Origin: Sphingorhabdus profundilacus
GTDB taxonomy: Bacteria; Pseudomonadota; Alphaproteobacteria; Sphingomonadales; Sphingomonadaceae
Direction: 5' to 3'
DNA: 64,000 nt
NCBI RefSeq assembly: GCF_009769755.1
Contig: NZ_SDWJ01000002.1
Coordinates: 620,001-684,000, forward strand
Shown: in pieces, positions 46,071 to 55,000 of the stretch
Position numbering within the stretch: position 1 is the first letter of the stretch
Layout: each line of letters begins with the position of its first letter
Translations under genes and position numbers: made by a program
Notes under the pieces: model-generated
What the model was told of the DNA's origin: nothing
Database searches by the model: none
The model's input: the letters and a program-made list of their open reading frames with translations, nothing else

Positions 46071-47102
46071 TCATTCATCACCGTAAATCGCAACCATCCT
46101 GTCACCTTTGCTAGTCGCCTTCCCGCGATACATGCCCGGGGTGTTAAAGGCGAAGGTTGCCGTTCCGTCGGGTGCGGTGACGATAACGCCGCCGGTGCCA
46201 CCCAATAAACCAAGTTCCTTGATGACATGATCCGAAGCTGTCTTCGCATCTTCGCCCAACATCCGCATCCGCGCGCAGATTTCATGCGCGACACCCAGCC
46301 GGATGAAAAACTCTCCGGCACCGGTTGCGGAAACGCCGCAAGCGCGGTTGTCGGCATAATTGCCAGCACCGATTACCGGACTATCCCCGATACGTCCCCA
46401 GCGTTTACCGGTCAGGCCGCCAGTCGAGGTTCCGGCGGCTACATTACCCTCGCTGTCGACCGCAACAGCCCCGACCGTTCCATATTTCAAATCGACATCA
46501 TACCAGCCCAATTTCTTCGCCTTCAACTCTTCCAACTGGCGCCAGCGTTCGGGCGTTGCGAAATAGTCGGGGCTCACCTGTTCCAGGCCTTGTTCGCGGC
46601 TAAATTCATCGGCTCCTTCGCGGCTCAACATCACATGCGGGCTTTTTTCCATCACTGCGCGCGCCAGCAGGATCGGATTTTTGGTATAGCGCGCGCCGGT
46701 AACCGCACCTGCGCCCAGGGTCTTGCCGTCCATAATGGACGCGTCGAGTTCATTTACGCCCTTATAGGTAAAAACTGCGCCGCGACCTGCATTGAAATGC
46801 TCATCATCTTCCAGCACCATGATCGCGGCGCTCACTGCGTCCATCGCGCTGCCACCCTTTTCCAACACGGTCGACCCTGCTTCCAACGCTTTGGTGAGAC
46901 CAGCACGCGCGGCACTATCCTGCTCTGGGGCCAGTTTGTCGCGTGCCATGCTGCCTGCGCCGCCATGGATTACGAGAGTCCAGCTTTTATCGACCACTTT
47001 TTTGTCCTTTATATCATGGGTATGCACATCGGGATGTGCAGCGATAGGTGTGCCAATAGATAGTATCAACAGCAACCATATTGGACTGAAAAAAATACGC
47101 AT
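46071..47102 (-). CDS. Isoaspartyl peptidase/L-asparaginase, exported
   Basis: An N-terminal-nucleophile hydrolase of the plant-type asparaginase family that cleaves isoaspartyl dipeptides or asparagine. The start at 47102 is preceded by AAGGA and gives a signal peptide MRIFFSPIWLLLILSIGTPIAA. The mature protein has VIHGGAGSM, KGGSAMDAVSAAIMVLED, and the autoprocessing site GTVGAVAVDSEGNVAAGTSTGG, where the Thr after KYG becomes the nucleophile. It lies 41 bases after the PAP2 gene on the same strand. The 31 codons upstream in frame are spurious. Confidence 0.92.
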   Translation of the reverse strand: MRIFFSPIWLLLILSIGTPIAAHPDVHTHDIKDKKVVDKSWTLVIHGGAGSMARDKLAPEQDSAARAGLTKALEAGSTVLEKGGSAMDAVSAAIMVLEDDEHFNAGRGAVFTYKGVNELDASIMDGKTLGAGAVTGARYTKNPILLARAVMEKSPHVMLSREGADEFSREQGLEQVSPDYFATPERWRQLEELKAKKLGWYDVDLKYGTVGAVAVDSEGNVAAGTSTGGLTGKRWGRIGDSPVIGAGNYADNRACGVSATGAGEFFIRLGVAHEICARMRMLGEDAKTASDHVIKELGLLGGTGGVIVTAPDGTATFAFNTPGMYRGKATSKGDRMVAIYGDE

Positions 47103-47130
47103 CTTATGTCCTTCATCTTTGGCTTTGGTG

Positions 47131-47147
47131 TTAGGATGGGGACCTAA
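47131..47147. repeat. TTAGGATGGGGACCTAA motif at PAP2 stop
   Basis: The motif lies between the isoaspartyl peptidase and PAP2 genes and includes the PAP2 stop codon (complement of CTA at 47144-47146). It is identical over TAGGATGGGGACCTA to the sequence after der at 13169. Confidence 0.7.
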
Positions 47148-47695
47148 AAGCGCATGGCGACGCTGACTCCGGCACTTTTGGTGTCGCCCCACGGGACGAT
47201 CATCGCCTGCTTTTCGTTACGCTGCCGGGTGATCAGAAATCCCGACGTCATGCCAATGCCAGCGCCAACGAGCACATCATACCAGAAATGCTTGTCTGCC
47301 TGTACACGGGCCACACCCACGAAGCTGGCTACGGCCATTGCGGGTATACCCACAGCAGGACCTTCGCGATTATAGATGGTTGCAGCTGCGGCGAACGCGC
47401 GGCTGGTATGCCCAGACGGGAAACTTTTCCGGTTGCTTCCGTCAGGGCGCAATTCAGGGAAGGTTTCTTTCAACCCCGTCGCGATCAATACCGAGGCACC
47501 GATTGAACCGGCTGCCTGAAATGCCCCCTGCTTGTCACCTTTGATGATGGGTAATCCCAACGCAATCAAGGTCAAACCGTGCGCGCCAACGTCGCTTGCC
47601 GTCGCCCATGCTTTTTCATCTTTTGCCTTTGCCGCCGAAGGAAGCGTCGCCGCTGTTGCGGCCAGAATTAGTGCGGCATTATAGGTTAGTTTCAT
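47144..47695 (-). CDS. PAP2-family phosphatase with signal peptide
   Basis: The 183-residue protein has the three PAP2 phosphatase motifs: KETFPELRPDG, SFPSGHTSRAF and ARVQADKHFWYDVLVG (K-x6-RP, PSGH, R-x5-H-x3-D). It starts with a cleavable signal MKLTYNAALILAATAATLPSAAKA. The family dephosphorylates lipid phosphates such as undecaprenyl pyrophosphate or phosphatidate. Unlike BacA-like PAP2 proteins it has few strong membrane helices, so a periplasmic, weakly membrane-bound enzyme is likely. Confidence 0.88.
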   Translation of the reverse strand: MKLTYNAALILAATAATLPSAAKAKDEKAWATASDVGAHGLTLIALGLPIIKGDKQGAFQAAGSIGASVLIATGLKETFPELRPDGSNRKSFPSGHTSRAFAAAATIYNREGPAVGIPAMAVASFVGVARVQADKHFWYDVLVGAGIGMTSGFLITRQRNEKQAMIVPWGDTKSAGVSVAMRF

Positions 47696-47804
47696 TATCT
47701 AGCTCCGTTGGTAAGGCCCTTGGGAAACACTATAGGGGTGCATGTGTGTATTAGCCAGAGATGCCTGATTGCCTTGCGGTGCTGCCGCTAGTATAGACGA
47801 TGCC

Positions 47805-48944
47805 ATGTCTTCAATCCGTCCCTGGCGCGATATTGCGCGCCGTTCTTCACGCCAGATCATGGTTGGTAAAGTCCCTGTAGGCGGGGATGCTCCGATTACG
47901 GTGCAAACCATGACCAACACGCTGACCAGCGATGCCGGTGCGACGATTGACCAGATCCGCCGATGTGAAGATGCAGGTGCCGATATCATCCGCGTGTCTT
48001 GTCCGGATGTGGAAAGCACCGCCGCACTCAAACAGATTGTGCGTGCCGCGCATGTACCCATCGTTGCTGATATCCATTTCCATTACAAACGTGCGCTGGA
48101 GGCCGCAGATGCAGGCGCAGCCTGTTTACGCATCAACCCCGGTAACATCGGTTCAGCGGAACGCGTCAACGAGGTTGTGAACGCAGCCAAGGCTAATGGC
48201 TGTGCCATCCGTATCGGCGTGAACGCAGGCAGTCTGGAAAAGGACCTGCTCGAAAAATATGGTGAGCCTTGTCCCGAAGCGCTGATCGAAAGCGCACTCG
48301 ACCATATCAAATTGCTGCAGGACCGGGACTTTCACGAATATAAGGTCGCGGTAAAGGCATCGGACGTATTTCTGGCGGTGGCCGCTTATATGGGCCTTGC
48401 CGAGGCCGTCGACTGTCCGTTGCATCTGGGTATAACCGAAGCAGGTGGCCTTATAGGCGGGACGGTTAAATCGTCCATCGGTCTGGGCAATCTGCTATGG
48501 GCCGGAATTGGCGACACCATTCGTGTCAGCCTCTCGGCGGAACCAGAAGAGGAAGTCCGCGTCGGCTATGAAATTCTAAAATCGCTCGGCCTGCGGACAC
48601 GTGGTGTCCGGGTAGTGAGCTGCCCCAGCTGCGCGCGGCAAGGTTTCGACGTGATCCGCACGGTGCAGAAACTCGAAGATGCACTCGGCCATATCAAGAC
48701 ACCGATGAGCCTTTCGGTCTTGGGCTGTGTCGTCAACGGCCCGGGCGAAGCACGTGAAACCGACATCGGCATCACTGGCGGCGGTAACGGCAGGCATATG
48801 GTCTATCTGTCTGGAGTCACCGACCATCATGTCGAAGATGCCGACATGATCAGTCACATCGTCAAACTGGTCGAAGCAAAAGCCGCCGAGATTGACGCAG
48901 GAGCAGGCGTCAGCATGGACACTCTGCATGGGAAGGCCGCCTGA
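47805..48944 (+). CDS. ispG: 4-hydroxy-3-methylbut-2-en-1-yl diphosphate synthase
   Basis: IspG (GcpE) performs the reductive ring opening of MEcPP in the MEP isoprenoid pathway using a [4Fe-4S] cluster. The 379-residue protein shows [42 protein letters not shown], and the cluster cysteines in [12 protein letters not shown] and [10 protein letters not shown]. The ATG at 47805 ([10 protein letters not shown]) is preferred over the upstream 47769. It is divergent from the PAP2 gene. Confidence 0.97.
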   Translation: MSSIRPWRDIARRSSRQIMVGKVPVGGDAPITVQTMTNTLTSDAGATIDQIRRCEDAGADIIRVSCPDVESTAALKQIVRAAHVPIVADIHFHYKRALEAADAGAACLRINPGNIGSAERVNEVVNAAKANGCAIRIGVNAGSLEKDLLEKYGEPCPEALIESALDHIKLLQDRDFHEYKVAVKASDVFLAVAAYMGLAEAVDCPLHLGITEAGGLIGGTVKSSIGLGNLLWAGIGDTIRVSLSAEPEEEVRVGYEILKSLGLRTRGVRVVSCPSCARQGFDVIRTVQKLEDALGHIKTPMSLSVLGCVVNGPGEARETDIGITGGGNGRHMVYLSGVTDHHVEDADMISHIVKLVEAKAAEIDAGAGVSMDTLHGKAA

Positions 48945-48967
48945 CAATTTTCTGGAAAGGTGAGCTT

Positions 48968-49024
48968 ATGGGATTGAGCATAAAAAACGAAAGGACTGCG
49001 CGTCTCAAAGGTTCAGCACTTTGA
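48968..49024 (+). pseudogene. Remnant of a VapB-type antitoxin N-terminus
   Basis: ATG at 48968, preceded by AAAGGTGAG, encodes MGLSIKNERTARLKGSAL and then stops at TGA. The first 13 residues match the start of PSK/VapB-type antitoxins (MxLSIKNxxxxRLA...), but the rest of that antitoxin and any PIN-domain toxin are missing. The TGA overlaps the TTG start of the GNAT gene. Either it is a decayed antitoxin fragment that now serves as a leader, or a chance resemblance. Confidence 0.4.
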
Positions 49025-49521
49025 CCCTCTCGATCCGCCCCGCAAAACCCGCCGACCTGCCCCTGATTGGACAATTCATCCGCGATCTGGCGGAGTATGA
49101 ACGGCTGGCGCATGAGGTGCGCTTTGACGAGGCTGTGCTTGGTGAGCGTTTGTTCGGCCAGGGTGCCGGAGGGCGTCCCTATGCCGAGGTGTTGATTGGC
49201 GAAGTAGACGGTATCGCGCAGGGTTTTGCGCTGTTCTTTCACAATTTCTCGACTTTCGAGGGTAAGCCCGGCATTTATCTGGAAGACCTGTTCGTAAAGC
49301 CAGAGGCGCGCGGCATGGGGCTTGGCAAGGCTTTCTTGCAAAGGCTGGCGCAACTCGCAATAGAGCGTGATTGTGCAAGACTGGAATGGTGGGTGCTCGA
49401 CTGGAATGAACCGGCAATCCGCTTTTACAAGGCACTGGGTGCCAAGCCAATGGATGAATGGACAACCTTTCGGGTAGATGGACCCGCACTTTGTGAGCTT
49501 GCTGACGATTCATTGACCTAG
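49021..49521 (+). CDS. GNAT N-acetyltransferase, diamine/thialysine type
   Basis: The 166-residue protein resembles spermidine/thialysine acetyltransferases: FALFFHNFSTFEGKPGIYLEDLFVKPEARGMGLGKAFLQRL includes the acetyl-CoA loop (RGMGLGKAF near residue 97-105) and the STFEGKPGIYLEDL segment of SSAT-like enzymes, and it ends ARLEWWVLDWNEPAIRFYKALGA. The start is a TTG at 49021 with AAAGG nine bases upstream. The stop codon lies inside the Fnr site of the cco operon. Confidence 0.88.
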   Translation: MTLSIRPAKPADLPLIGQFIRDLAEYERLAHEVRFDEAVLGERLFGQGAGGRPYAEVLIGEVDGIAQGFALFFHNFSTFEGKPGIYLEDLFVKPEARGMGLGKAFLQRLAQLAIERDCARLEWWVLDWNEPAIRFYKALGAKPMDEWTTFRVDGPALCELADDSLT

Positions 49522-49526
49522 GTCAA
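49513..49526. promoter_or_regulatory. Fnr-type site before ccoN
   Basis: TTGACCTAGGTCAA is a perfect 14-base palindrome of the Fnr/FixK type (TTGAY-N4-RTCAA). It overlaps the GNAT stop codon. A class II promoter with the site centred at -41.5 would start transcription near 49561, about 34 bases before the ccoN ATG. Confidence 0.82.
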
Positions 49527-49594
49527 TGATCAGCCAGTCCAAATAGCCCATCGCTACGCCGAACTGCCAACCAATTGGCGGTCGGGGAACGATA

Positions 49595-51253
49595 ATGGAT
49601 ATTCTTTTAACGCGCGTGGGTGCGTGGCTGTTTGTGGCATTTCTTGCTTTTGCTGCGATGGCGATGGGTGCCGATCAGGCCTATTCCATCCATATGGGGA
49701 TTGTCTGCATCGCTGCATTGATAGCGATGCTGGCATCAATGAACGGGTTTGATTTTCTCACCGAACGTTTTCCGAAGCTTGGCGGGTCGGCTCTCCAGTC
49801 CCGTTATGATGACGACCCCATCCGCTGGGGGGTGATTGCGACCCTATTCTGGGGCATCGCAGGCTTTACCGTCGGGTTGATCATCGCCTTGCAACTTGCT
49901 TTTCCGGTGTTGAACCTGAATCTTGAATTTACCACTTTCGGTCGCCTGCGCCCGTTGCACACCTCGGCCGTCATTTTCGCATTTGGAGGCAATGCGCTGA
50001 TCGCGACAAGTTTCTATGTCGTCCAGCGCACCTGCCGGGCGAGACTCGCCTTCCCCGGTCTCGCCCGTTTTGTTTTCTGGGGCTATCAGCTGTTCATCGT
50101 GCTGGCCGCCACCGGCTATCTGATGGGCGTGACCGAGGGTAAGGAATATGCCGAGCCCGAATGGTATGTGGACATCTGGCTGACGATTGTCTGGGTCAGC
50201 TATCTGGCGGTTTTTGTCGGTACAATTGTGAAGCGCAAAGAGCCGCATATCTATGTCGCCAACTGGTTTTACCTCAGCTTCATCATTACCGTGGCGATGC
50301 TGCATCTGGTCAACAACATGTCGATGCCGGTCAGCATCTTCGGTTCAAAAAGCTATAGCGCCTTTGCAGGCGTGCAGGACGCGCTGACCCAATGGTGGTA
50401 CGGCCACAACGCCGTCGGATTTTTCCTGACCGCCGGTTTCCTTGCGATGATGTATTATTTTGTGCCCAAGCAGGCGGAACGCCCGGTCTATTCCTATCGC
50501 CTTTCCATCGTCCATTTCTGGTCGCTGATCTTCCTCTACATCTGGGCGGGACCGCACCATTTGCATTACACCGCACTGCCCGACTGGGCGCAAACGCTGG
50601 GCATGGTGTTCTCCATCATCTTGTGGATGCCAAGCTGGGGCGGGATGATTAACGGCCTGATGACGCTGAACGGCGCATGGGACAAAATCCGCACCGATCC
50701 GATCATCCGCATGATGGTCATGGCGCTCGCGTTTTATGGCATGAGCACCTTTGAAGGACCGATGCTGTCGATCAAGGCCGTGAACAGCCTGTCGCATTAC
50801 ACCGACTGGACCATTGGCCATGTGCACAGCGGGGCGTTGGGCTGGAACGGCATGATTACCTTTGCGTGCCTTTATTATCTGTTCCCGCGGCTTTGGGGCC
50901 GGGCTCGTATGTATTCGCTGCGGATGATTAACTGGCACTTCTGGCTCGCCACTCTGGGTATCGTCTTCTACGCGTCGGCCATGTGGGTATCGGGCATCAT
51001 GCAAGGCCTGATGTGGCGTGAATATGGCGCGGACGGCTATCTGGTTTATTCCTTTGTCGAAACCGTCGCCGCGATGTTCCCCATGTATCTGATCCGCGCC
51101 TTTGGCGGTTTGCTCTACCTCTCGGGTGCGCTGGTCATGGTCTACAATGTGTGGATGACCGTGGCGGGCAAGCTCCGCGACGAAAAACCGATGACCGAAA
51201 CGCCCTATAATCCTGAAGCTGACCGGCCCTACGTCGCCGTTCCGGCCGAATAA
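49595..51253 (+). CDS. ccoN: cbb3 cytochrome c oxidase subunit I
   Basis: CcoN is the catalytic subunit with two haem b groups and CuB. The 552-residue protein has about twelve helices and His residues in the expected contexts: [36 protein letters not shown] (CuB and the linked Tyr/His region), [20 protein letters not shown] and [17 protein letters not shown]. It heads an operon ccoNOQPGHIS under an Fnr-type site. The inner-membrane oxidase reduces oxygen with high affinity. Confidence 0.97.
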   Translation: MDILLTRVGAWLFVAFLAFAAMAMGADQAYSIHMGIVCIAALIAMLASMNGFDFLTERFPKLGGSALQSRYDDDPIRWGVIATLFWGIAGFTVGLIIALQLAFPVLNLNLEFTTFGRLRPLHTSAVIFAFGGNALIATSFYVVQRTCRARLAFPGLARFVFWGYQLFIVLAATGYLMGVTEGKEYAEPEWYVDIWLTIVWVSYLAVFVGTIVKRKEPHIYVANWFYLSFIITVAMLHLVNNMSMPVSIFGSKSYSAFAGVQDALTQWWYGHNAVGFFLTAGFLAMMYYFVPKQAERPVYSYRLSIVHFWSLIFLYIWAGPHHLHYTALPDWAQTLGMVFSIILWMPSWGGMINGLMTLNGAWDKIRTDPIIRMMVMALAFYGMSTFEGPMLSIKAVNSLSHYTDWTIGHVHSGALGWNGMITFACLYYLFPRLWGRARMYSLRMINWHFWLATLGIVFYASAMWVSGIMQGLMWREYGADGYLVYSFVETVAAMFPMYLIRAFGGLLYLSGALVMVYNVWMTVAGKLRDEKPMTETPYNPEADRPYVAVPAE

Positions 51254-51265
51254 GGAGCACCCATA

Positions 51266-52012
51266 ATGACAAGCAAATCCGAAACCGGAGCCTTCAGCCA
51301 CAAAAAGCTGGAACGCAATGTGACCTTGCTCGGGCTATGCGCTCTGGGTGCCGTGGCAATCGGCGGCATTGTCGAAATTGCCCCGCTCTTCTGGATCGAC
51401 TCGACCGTTGAAAAGGTGGAAGGAATGCGCCCCTACACCCCGCTCGAACTGACCGGTCGCAACATCTATGTGCGCGAAGGCTGCTATCTGTGCCATAGCC
51501 AGATGATCCGCCCGTTCCGTGACGAGGTCGAACGTTACGGCCCCTACAGCTTGGCGGCGGAGAGCATGTATGACCATCCGTTCCAATGGGGTTCAAAACG
51601 GACCGGGCCGGATCTGGCCCGTGTGGGTGGCCGCTATTCGGATGAATGGCATCGTGCCCATTTGAAAGACCCGCGCAGTGTGGTGCCCGAATCCATCATG
51701 CCACCTTATGCGTTTTTGGCAGAACGCGAAATCAAGGTTGGCGATATGTCGGCGCATCTAACAGCGCTGTCACGCGTCGGCGTGCCCTATAGCCGTGAGG
51801 CCATCAAGCAGGCTGATGCCGATCTGGTCGCTCAAGCCGACCCCAATGCCGATGGCGAAGCGTTGAAAAAGCGATATCCAAAAGCGCAGGTGCGTGATTT
51901 TGACGGAAATCCTGCCCAGGTCACTGAAATGGATGCGGTTATCGCCTATCTGCAAATGATCGGAACGCTGGTCGATCATCAAAAGGCCAAAGCCTATGAG
52001 CAGCCAAGATGA
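51266..52012 (+). CDS. ccoO: cbb3 oxidase subunit II (monohaem cytochrome c)
   Basis: CcoO is a membrane-anchored cytochrome c. The 248-residue protein has one N-terminal helix (about residues 18-42) and a haem site [12 protein letters not shown] near residue 73, followed by the axial Met region later ([11 protein letters not shown]). It begins twelve bases after ccoN and its TGA overlaps the ccoQ ATG (ATGA). Confidence 0.97.
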   Translation: MTSKSETGAFSHKKLERNVTLLGLCALGAVAIGGIVEIAPLFWIDSTVEKVEGMRPYTPLELTGRNIYVREGCYLCHSQMIRPFRDEVERYGPYSLAAESMYDHPFQWGSKRTGPDLARVGGRYSDEWHRAHLKDPRSVVPESIMPPYAFLAEREIKVGDMSAHLTALSRVGVPYSREAIKQADADLVAQADPNADGEALKKRYPKAQVRDFDGNPAQVTEMDAVIAYLQMIGTLVDHQKAKAYEQPR

Positions 52013-52167
52013 CCTATAACGACTTTCGCCACTTCGCCGACAGCTGGGGCCTGCTGGCCATGGGGATGTTATTCCTCATTCTCGTCGCATGGCCTTTTCG
52101 CAAGGGCGCCGCACCGCGCAACCATGATGCGGCACATATCATATTCAGGGATGACGAAAATGACTGA
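52009..52167 (+). CDS. ccoQ: cbb3 oxidase subunit CcoQ (52 residues)
   Basis: A small frame from ATG 52009 to TGA 52165-52167 encodes [19 protein letters not shown] and continues through one membrane helix, [10 protein letters not shown], to a charged tail ending FRDDEND. Size, single helix and position between ccoO and ccoP identify CcoQ/FixQ, which stabilises the oxidase complex. It overlaps both neighbours by a few bases. Confidence 0.93.
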   Translation: MTYNDFRHFADSWGLLAMGMLFLILVAWPFRKGAAPRNHDAAHIIFRDDEND

Positions 52168-53092
52168 GAACAAGCGGATTGATGCGGCAACTGGCACGCA
52201 AACGGTCGGTCATGAATGGGACGGCATCGAAGAACTCGACACGCCGATGCCACGCTGGTGGGTTATTTCTTTTTGGGCCACAATTGTCTGGGGCATCATT
52301 TATGTTCTGCTTTATCCCGCAATTCCCATGCTCAACGGCGCCACGCCCGGACTTTGGAACTGGACGAGCAGGGGTCAGCTGGAGCAGGAATTGAAAGCAG
52401 AAACGCTGCGCCGCGCGCCTGTCACCCGTGCGCTTGCCGCAATTCCGGTCGAACAATTGGCGGGCAATGAAAAACTTTACCAGGCCGCCATCGAAGGGGG
52501 GCGGGCTGCATTCAAGGTGCATTGTGTGCAATGCCACGGGTCGGGTGCCGCCGGATCCACAGGCTATCCCAACCTCAATGATGACGATTGGCTTTGGGGC
52601 GGCGATCTGCCTGCGATCCATACCACGTTGACACATGGGATCAGGCAGCCGGATCATGACGCGACACGTTTTTCGCAAATGCCCGCCTTTGAAGGGGTAT
52701 TGAGCGCGCGCGAAGTCGATGCCGTTGTGGGCTATGTGCAGACTTTGTCGGGCAAGGCCAGACCAAACGCAATTTCAGCGAGCGGCGAGGCGATCTTTGC
52801 GAACAACTGCGCGTCCTGTCATGGTGTTCAAGGTAAAGGCATGCGCGAATTTGGCGCACCAAATCTGACCGATAAAATATGGCTCTATGGCGGCGACGAG
52901 GCCAGCTTAAAAACGACCGTCAACAAGGCGCGCTATGGTGTAATGCCCCGCTGGAACAATCGGCTTGACCCAATTACCATCAAAATGTTGGCGGTCTATG
53001 TGCACTCTCTTGGCGGTGGCGAAGCAAATGCTGTGCCGGACAAAGCTGTGGCTCCCGACCCGGCAAAGGTCGTCGCCAATGTCCGGCCCTGA
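52160..53092 (+). CDS. ccoP: cbb3 oxidase subunit III (dihaem cytochrome c)
   Basis: The ATG at 52160 overlaps the end of ccoQ; the longer frame starting at 52124 is not needed. The 310-residue protein has one N-terminal helix with WVISFWATIVWGIIYVLLYP and two haem sites, CVQCHG near residue 120 and CASCHG near 217, with Met ligands in TRFSQMPAF and YGVMPRW. CcoP feeds electrons from soluble cytochrome c to CcoO. It overlaps ccoG by 14 bases. Confidence 0.97.
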   Translation: MTENKRIDAATGTQTVGHEWDGIEELDTPMPRWWVISFWATIVWGIIYVLLYPAIPMLNGATPGLWNWTSRGQLEQELKAETLRRAPVTRALAAIPVEQLAGNEKLYQAAIEGGRAAFKVHCVQCHGSGAAGSTGYPNLNDDDWLWGGDLPAIHTTLTHGIRQPDHDATRFSQMPAFEGVLSAREVDAVVGYVQTLSGKARPNAISASGEAIFANNCASCHGVQGKGMREFGAPNLTDKIWLYGGDEASLKTTVNKARYGVMPRWNNRLDPITIKMLAVYVHSLGGGEANAVPDKAVAPDPAKVVANVRP

Positions 53093-54536
53093 TGATCTGA
53101 TCGCACCGCATCAGCCGCTATATGAAGCGCGCAAGGGTGTATATCCCAAGGCAGTCGACGGGTTTTTCCGCCGTTTGAAATGGGCTATCATGGCTGTAAC
53201 GCTGGCCATATATTATATCACCCCATGGATCCGGTGGGATCGCGGTCCCTATGCGCCTGACCAGGCTGTGCTGGTCGATCTGGCCAACCGCCGTTTTTAT
53301 ATGTTCCAGATCGAAATCTGGCCGCATGAATTTTATTATGTCGTGGGTCTGTTGGTGATGGCCGGGATCGGCCTGTTCTTGCTGACCAGTGCGGTTGGGC
53401 GGGCGTGGTGCGGATATTCATGCCCGCAAACCGTGTGGACCGATCTGTTCCAGCATGTGGAGCGTTTCATTGATGGTGACCGCAACGCGCAAATTCGGCT
53501 GGCAAAGGCTAAATGGGGTCCCGGGAAAATCACCAAGCGGCTTGGAAAATGGTCGATTTGGCTGTTTATCGCCTTTTGGACGGGCGGCGCATGGATCATG
53601 TATTTTGCCGACGCGCCGACCTTGGTGCGCGATTTCTGGTCGGGTGACGCTGCGCCCGCTGCCTATGCCACGGTCGGCATTTTAACAGCCACGACCTTTG
53701 TCTTCGGCGGCTTCCTGCGCGAACAGGTGTGTATCTATATGTGCCCCTGGCCGCGTATTCAGACCGCGATGATGGATGAAAAATCCTTGCTGGTCACGTA
53801 CAAGGACTGGCGCGGGGAACAGCGAGGCAGCCTGAAAACGGCGCAGGCCGATCCCAAGGCATTTGGCGACTGCATTGACTGCAACCAGTGCGTTGCCGTG
53901 TGCCCGACGGGTATCGACATCCGTGAAGGCCCGCAAATCGGGTGCATCACCTGCGCGCTGTGTATCGATGCTTGCGACACAGTGATGGAACAGATCGGCA
54001 AACCCCGGGGCCTGATCGATTACTGCACATTGGACGATGCAGATGTCGAGAAAAAGGGCGGGACCGGTCATCCGGTGCTAAAAACATTATTCCGGCCAAG
54101 GACGATGATTTATTTCGGAATCTGGACCAGTATCGGCCTTGCGATGCTCTTCACACTGGGCCAACGGACGCGCCTTGACCTTGCGGTCCAGCATGAACGG
54201 AACCCCGTTTATGTGCGGCTTTCGGATGGCACAATACGCAACAATTACACCCTTAAAATCCGGAATATGGAAACTCGGCCGCGGATTGTGGATGTATATA
54301 TCCAAGGCTTGCCCGGCGCGGTTCTTTGGACCCCCGATGGCAGCCGCGAATTTGCCAAGCAGAGCATAAATTTCGCGGTTGCACCCGACGCTGTGCACAG
54401 GGTGCAGTTATTCATCGCGGCGCCTGAAACCGGACCGACAAGTGCGGAATTCGCGATCAGCACGCGGGCACGTACCGGTGATAACAAAGGCGATAGCGAC
54501 ACAGTTATATTCGAACGACCAGAGGCCGGACAATGA
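53079..54536 (+). CDS. ccoG: Cytochrome oxidase assembly ferredoxin CcoG (FixG)
   Basis: CcoG reduces copper for insertion into cbb3 oxidase. From the ATG at 53079 (MSGPDDLIAPHQPLYEARKG) the protein is 485 residues with four or five membrane helices, the cysteine motifs AWCGYSCPQTVWTDLFQ and EQVCIYMCPWPRIQ, and two [4Fe-4S] sites in CIDCNQCVAVCP and CITCALCIDACD. The C-terminal 120 residues form the immunoglobulin-like periplasmic domain. The frame upstream of 53079 is a shadow over ccoP. Confidence 0.95.
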   Translation: MSGPDDLIAPHQPLYEARKGVYPKAVDGFFRRLKWAIMAVTLAIYYITPWIRWDRGPYAPDQAVLVDLANRRFYMFQIEIWPHEFYYVVGLLVMAGIGLFLLTSAVGRAWCGYSCPQTVWTDLFQHVERFIDGDRNAQIRLAKAKWGPGKITKRLGKWSIWLFIAFWTGGAWIMYFADAPTLVRDFWSGDAAPAAYATVGILTATTFVFGGFLREQVCIYMCPWPRIQTAMMDEKSLLVTYKDWRGEQRGSLKTAQADPKAFGDCIDCNQCVAVCPTGIDIREGPQIGCITCALCIDACDTVMEQIGKPRGLIDYCTLDDADVEKKGGTGHPVLKTLFRPRTMIYFGIWTSIGLAMLFTLGQRTRLDLAVQHERNPVYVRLSDGTIRNNYTLKIRNMETRPRIVDVYIQGLPGAVLWTPDGSREFAKQSINFAVAPDAVHRVQLFIAAPETGPTSAEFAISTRARTGDNKGDSDTVIFERPEAGQ

Positions 54537-55000
54537 CTTTACAAACAAAGGGCCAATTTACAGGTTGGCACATGACCGCGATATTAGTTGTGTTTTTCGG
54601 CATTGTCATGGCCGTGAACTTTACCATGGCGCGCATGGCAATAGGTACTTTCGGCGGTACGGTTGTTGATAACAGCTATGTCGCAAGCCAGAATTACAAT
54701 CGCTGGCTGGATGCCGCAGAACGGCAGGACAGATTGGGTTGGACGGTTCATACGACCCTGACCAAGGATCGTTTTGTCATCATCGACGTTAAAAAAGGCA
54801 GCGCCTTGGTGCCCGGCGTGACAGCCGTTGCAGACGCGATCCATCCGCTGGGCCGGGCGTCGGACATCCCGCTGGAATTCAGGACTATGTCTGACGGCAG
54901 GTTAAAATCGGTAACCGCACTGCCTGCCGGCCGCTGGACCCTTCAGGCTTCCCTGCGCCAAAGCGCCGATATCTACAAATTTGTGGAACAATTCCAATGA
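54533..55000 (+). CDS. ccoH: Oxidase assembly protein CcoH (FixH)
   Basis: CcoH is required for assembly or stability of cbb3 oxidase and contacts CcoN. The 155-residue protein has a single N-terminal membrane helix (WHMTAILVVFFGIVMAVNFTMA, residues about 9-30) followed by SYVASQNYNRWLDAA, the family signature, and a periplasmic domain of about 100 residues. It overlaps both neighbours by four bases. Confidence 0.92.
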   Translation: MTLQTKGQFTGWHMTAILVVFFGIVMAVNFTMARMAIGTFGGTVVDNSYVASQNYNRWLDAAERQDRLGWTVHTTLTKDRFVIIDVKKGSALVPGVTAVADAIHPLGRASDIPLEFRTMSDGRLKSVTALPAGRWTLQASLRQSADIYKFVEQFQ

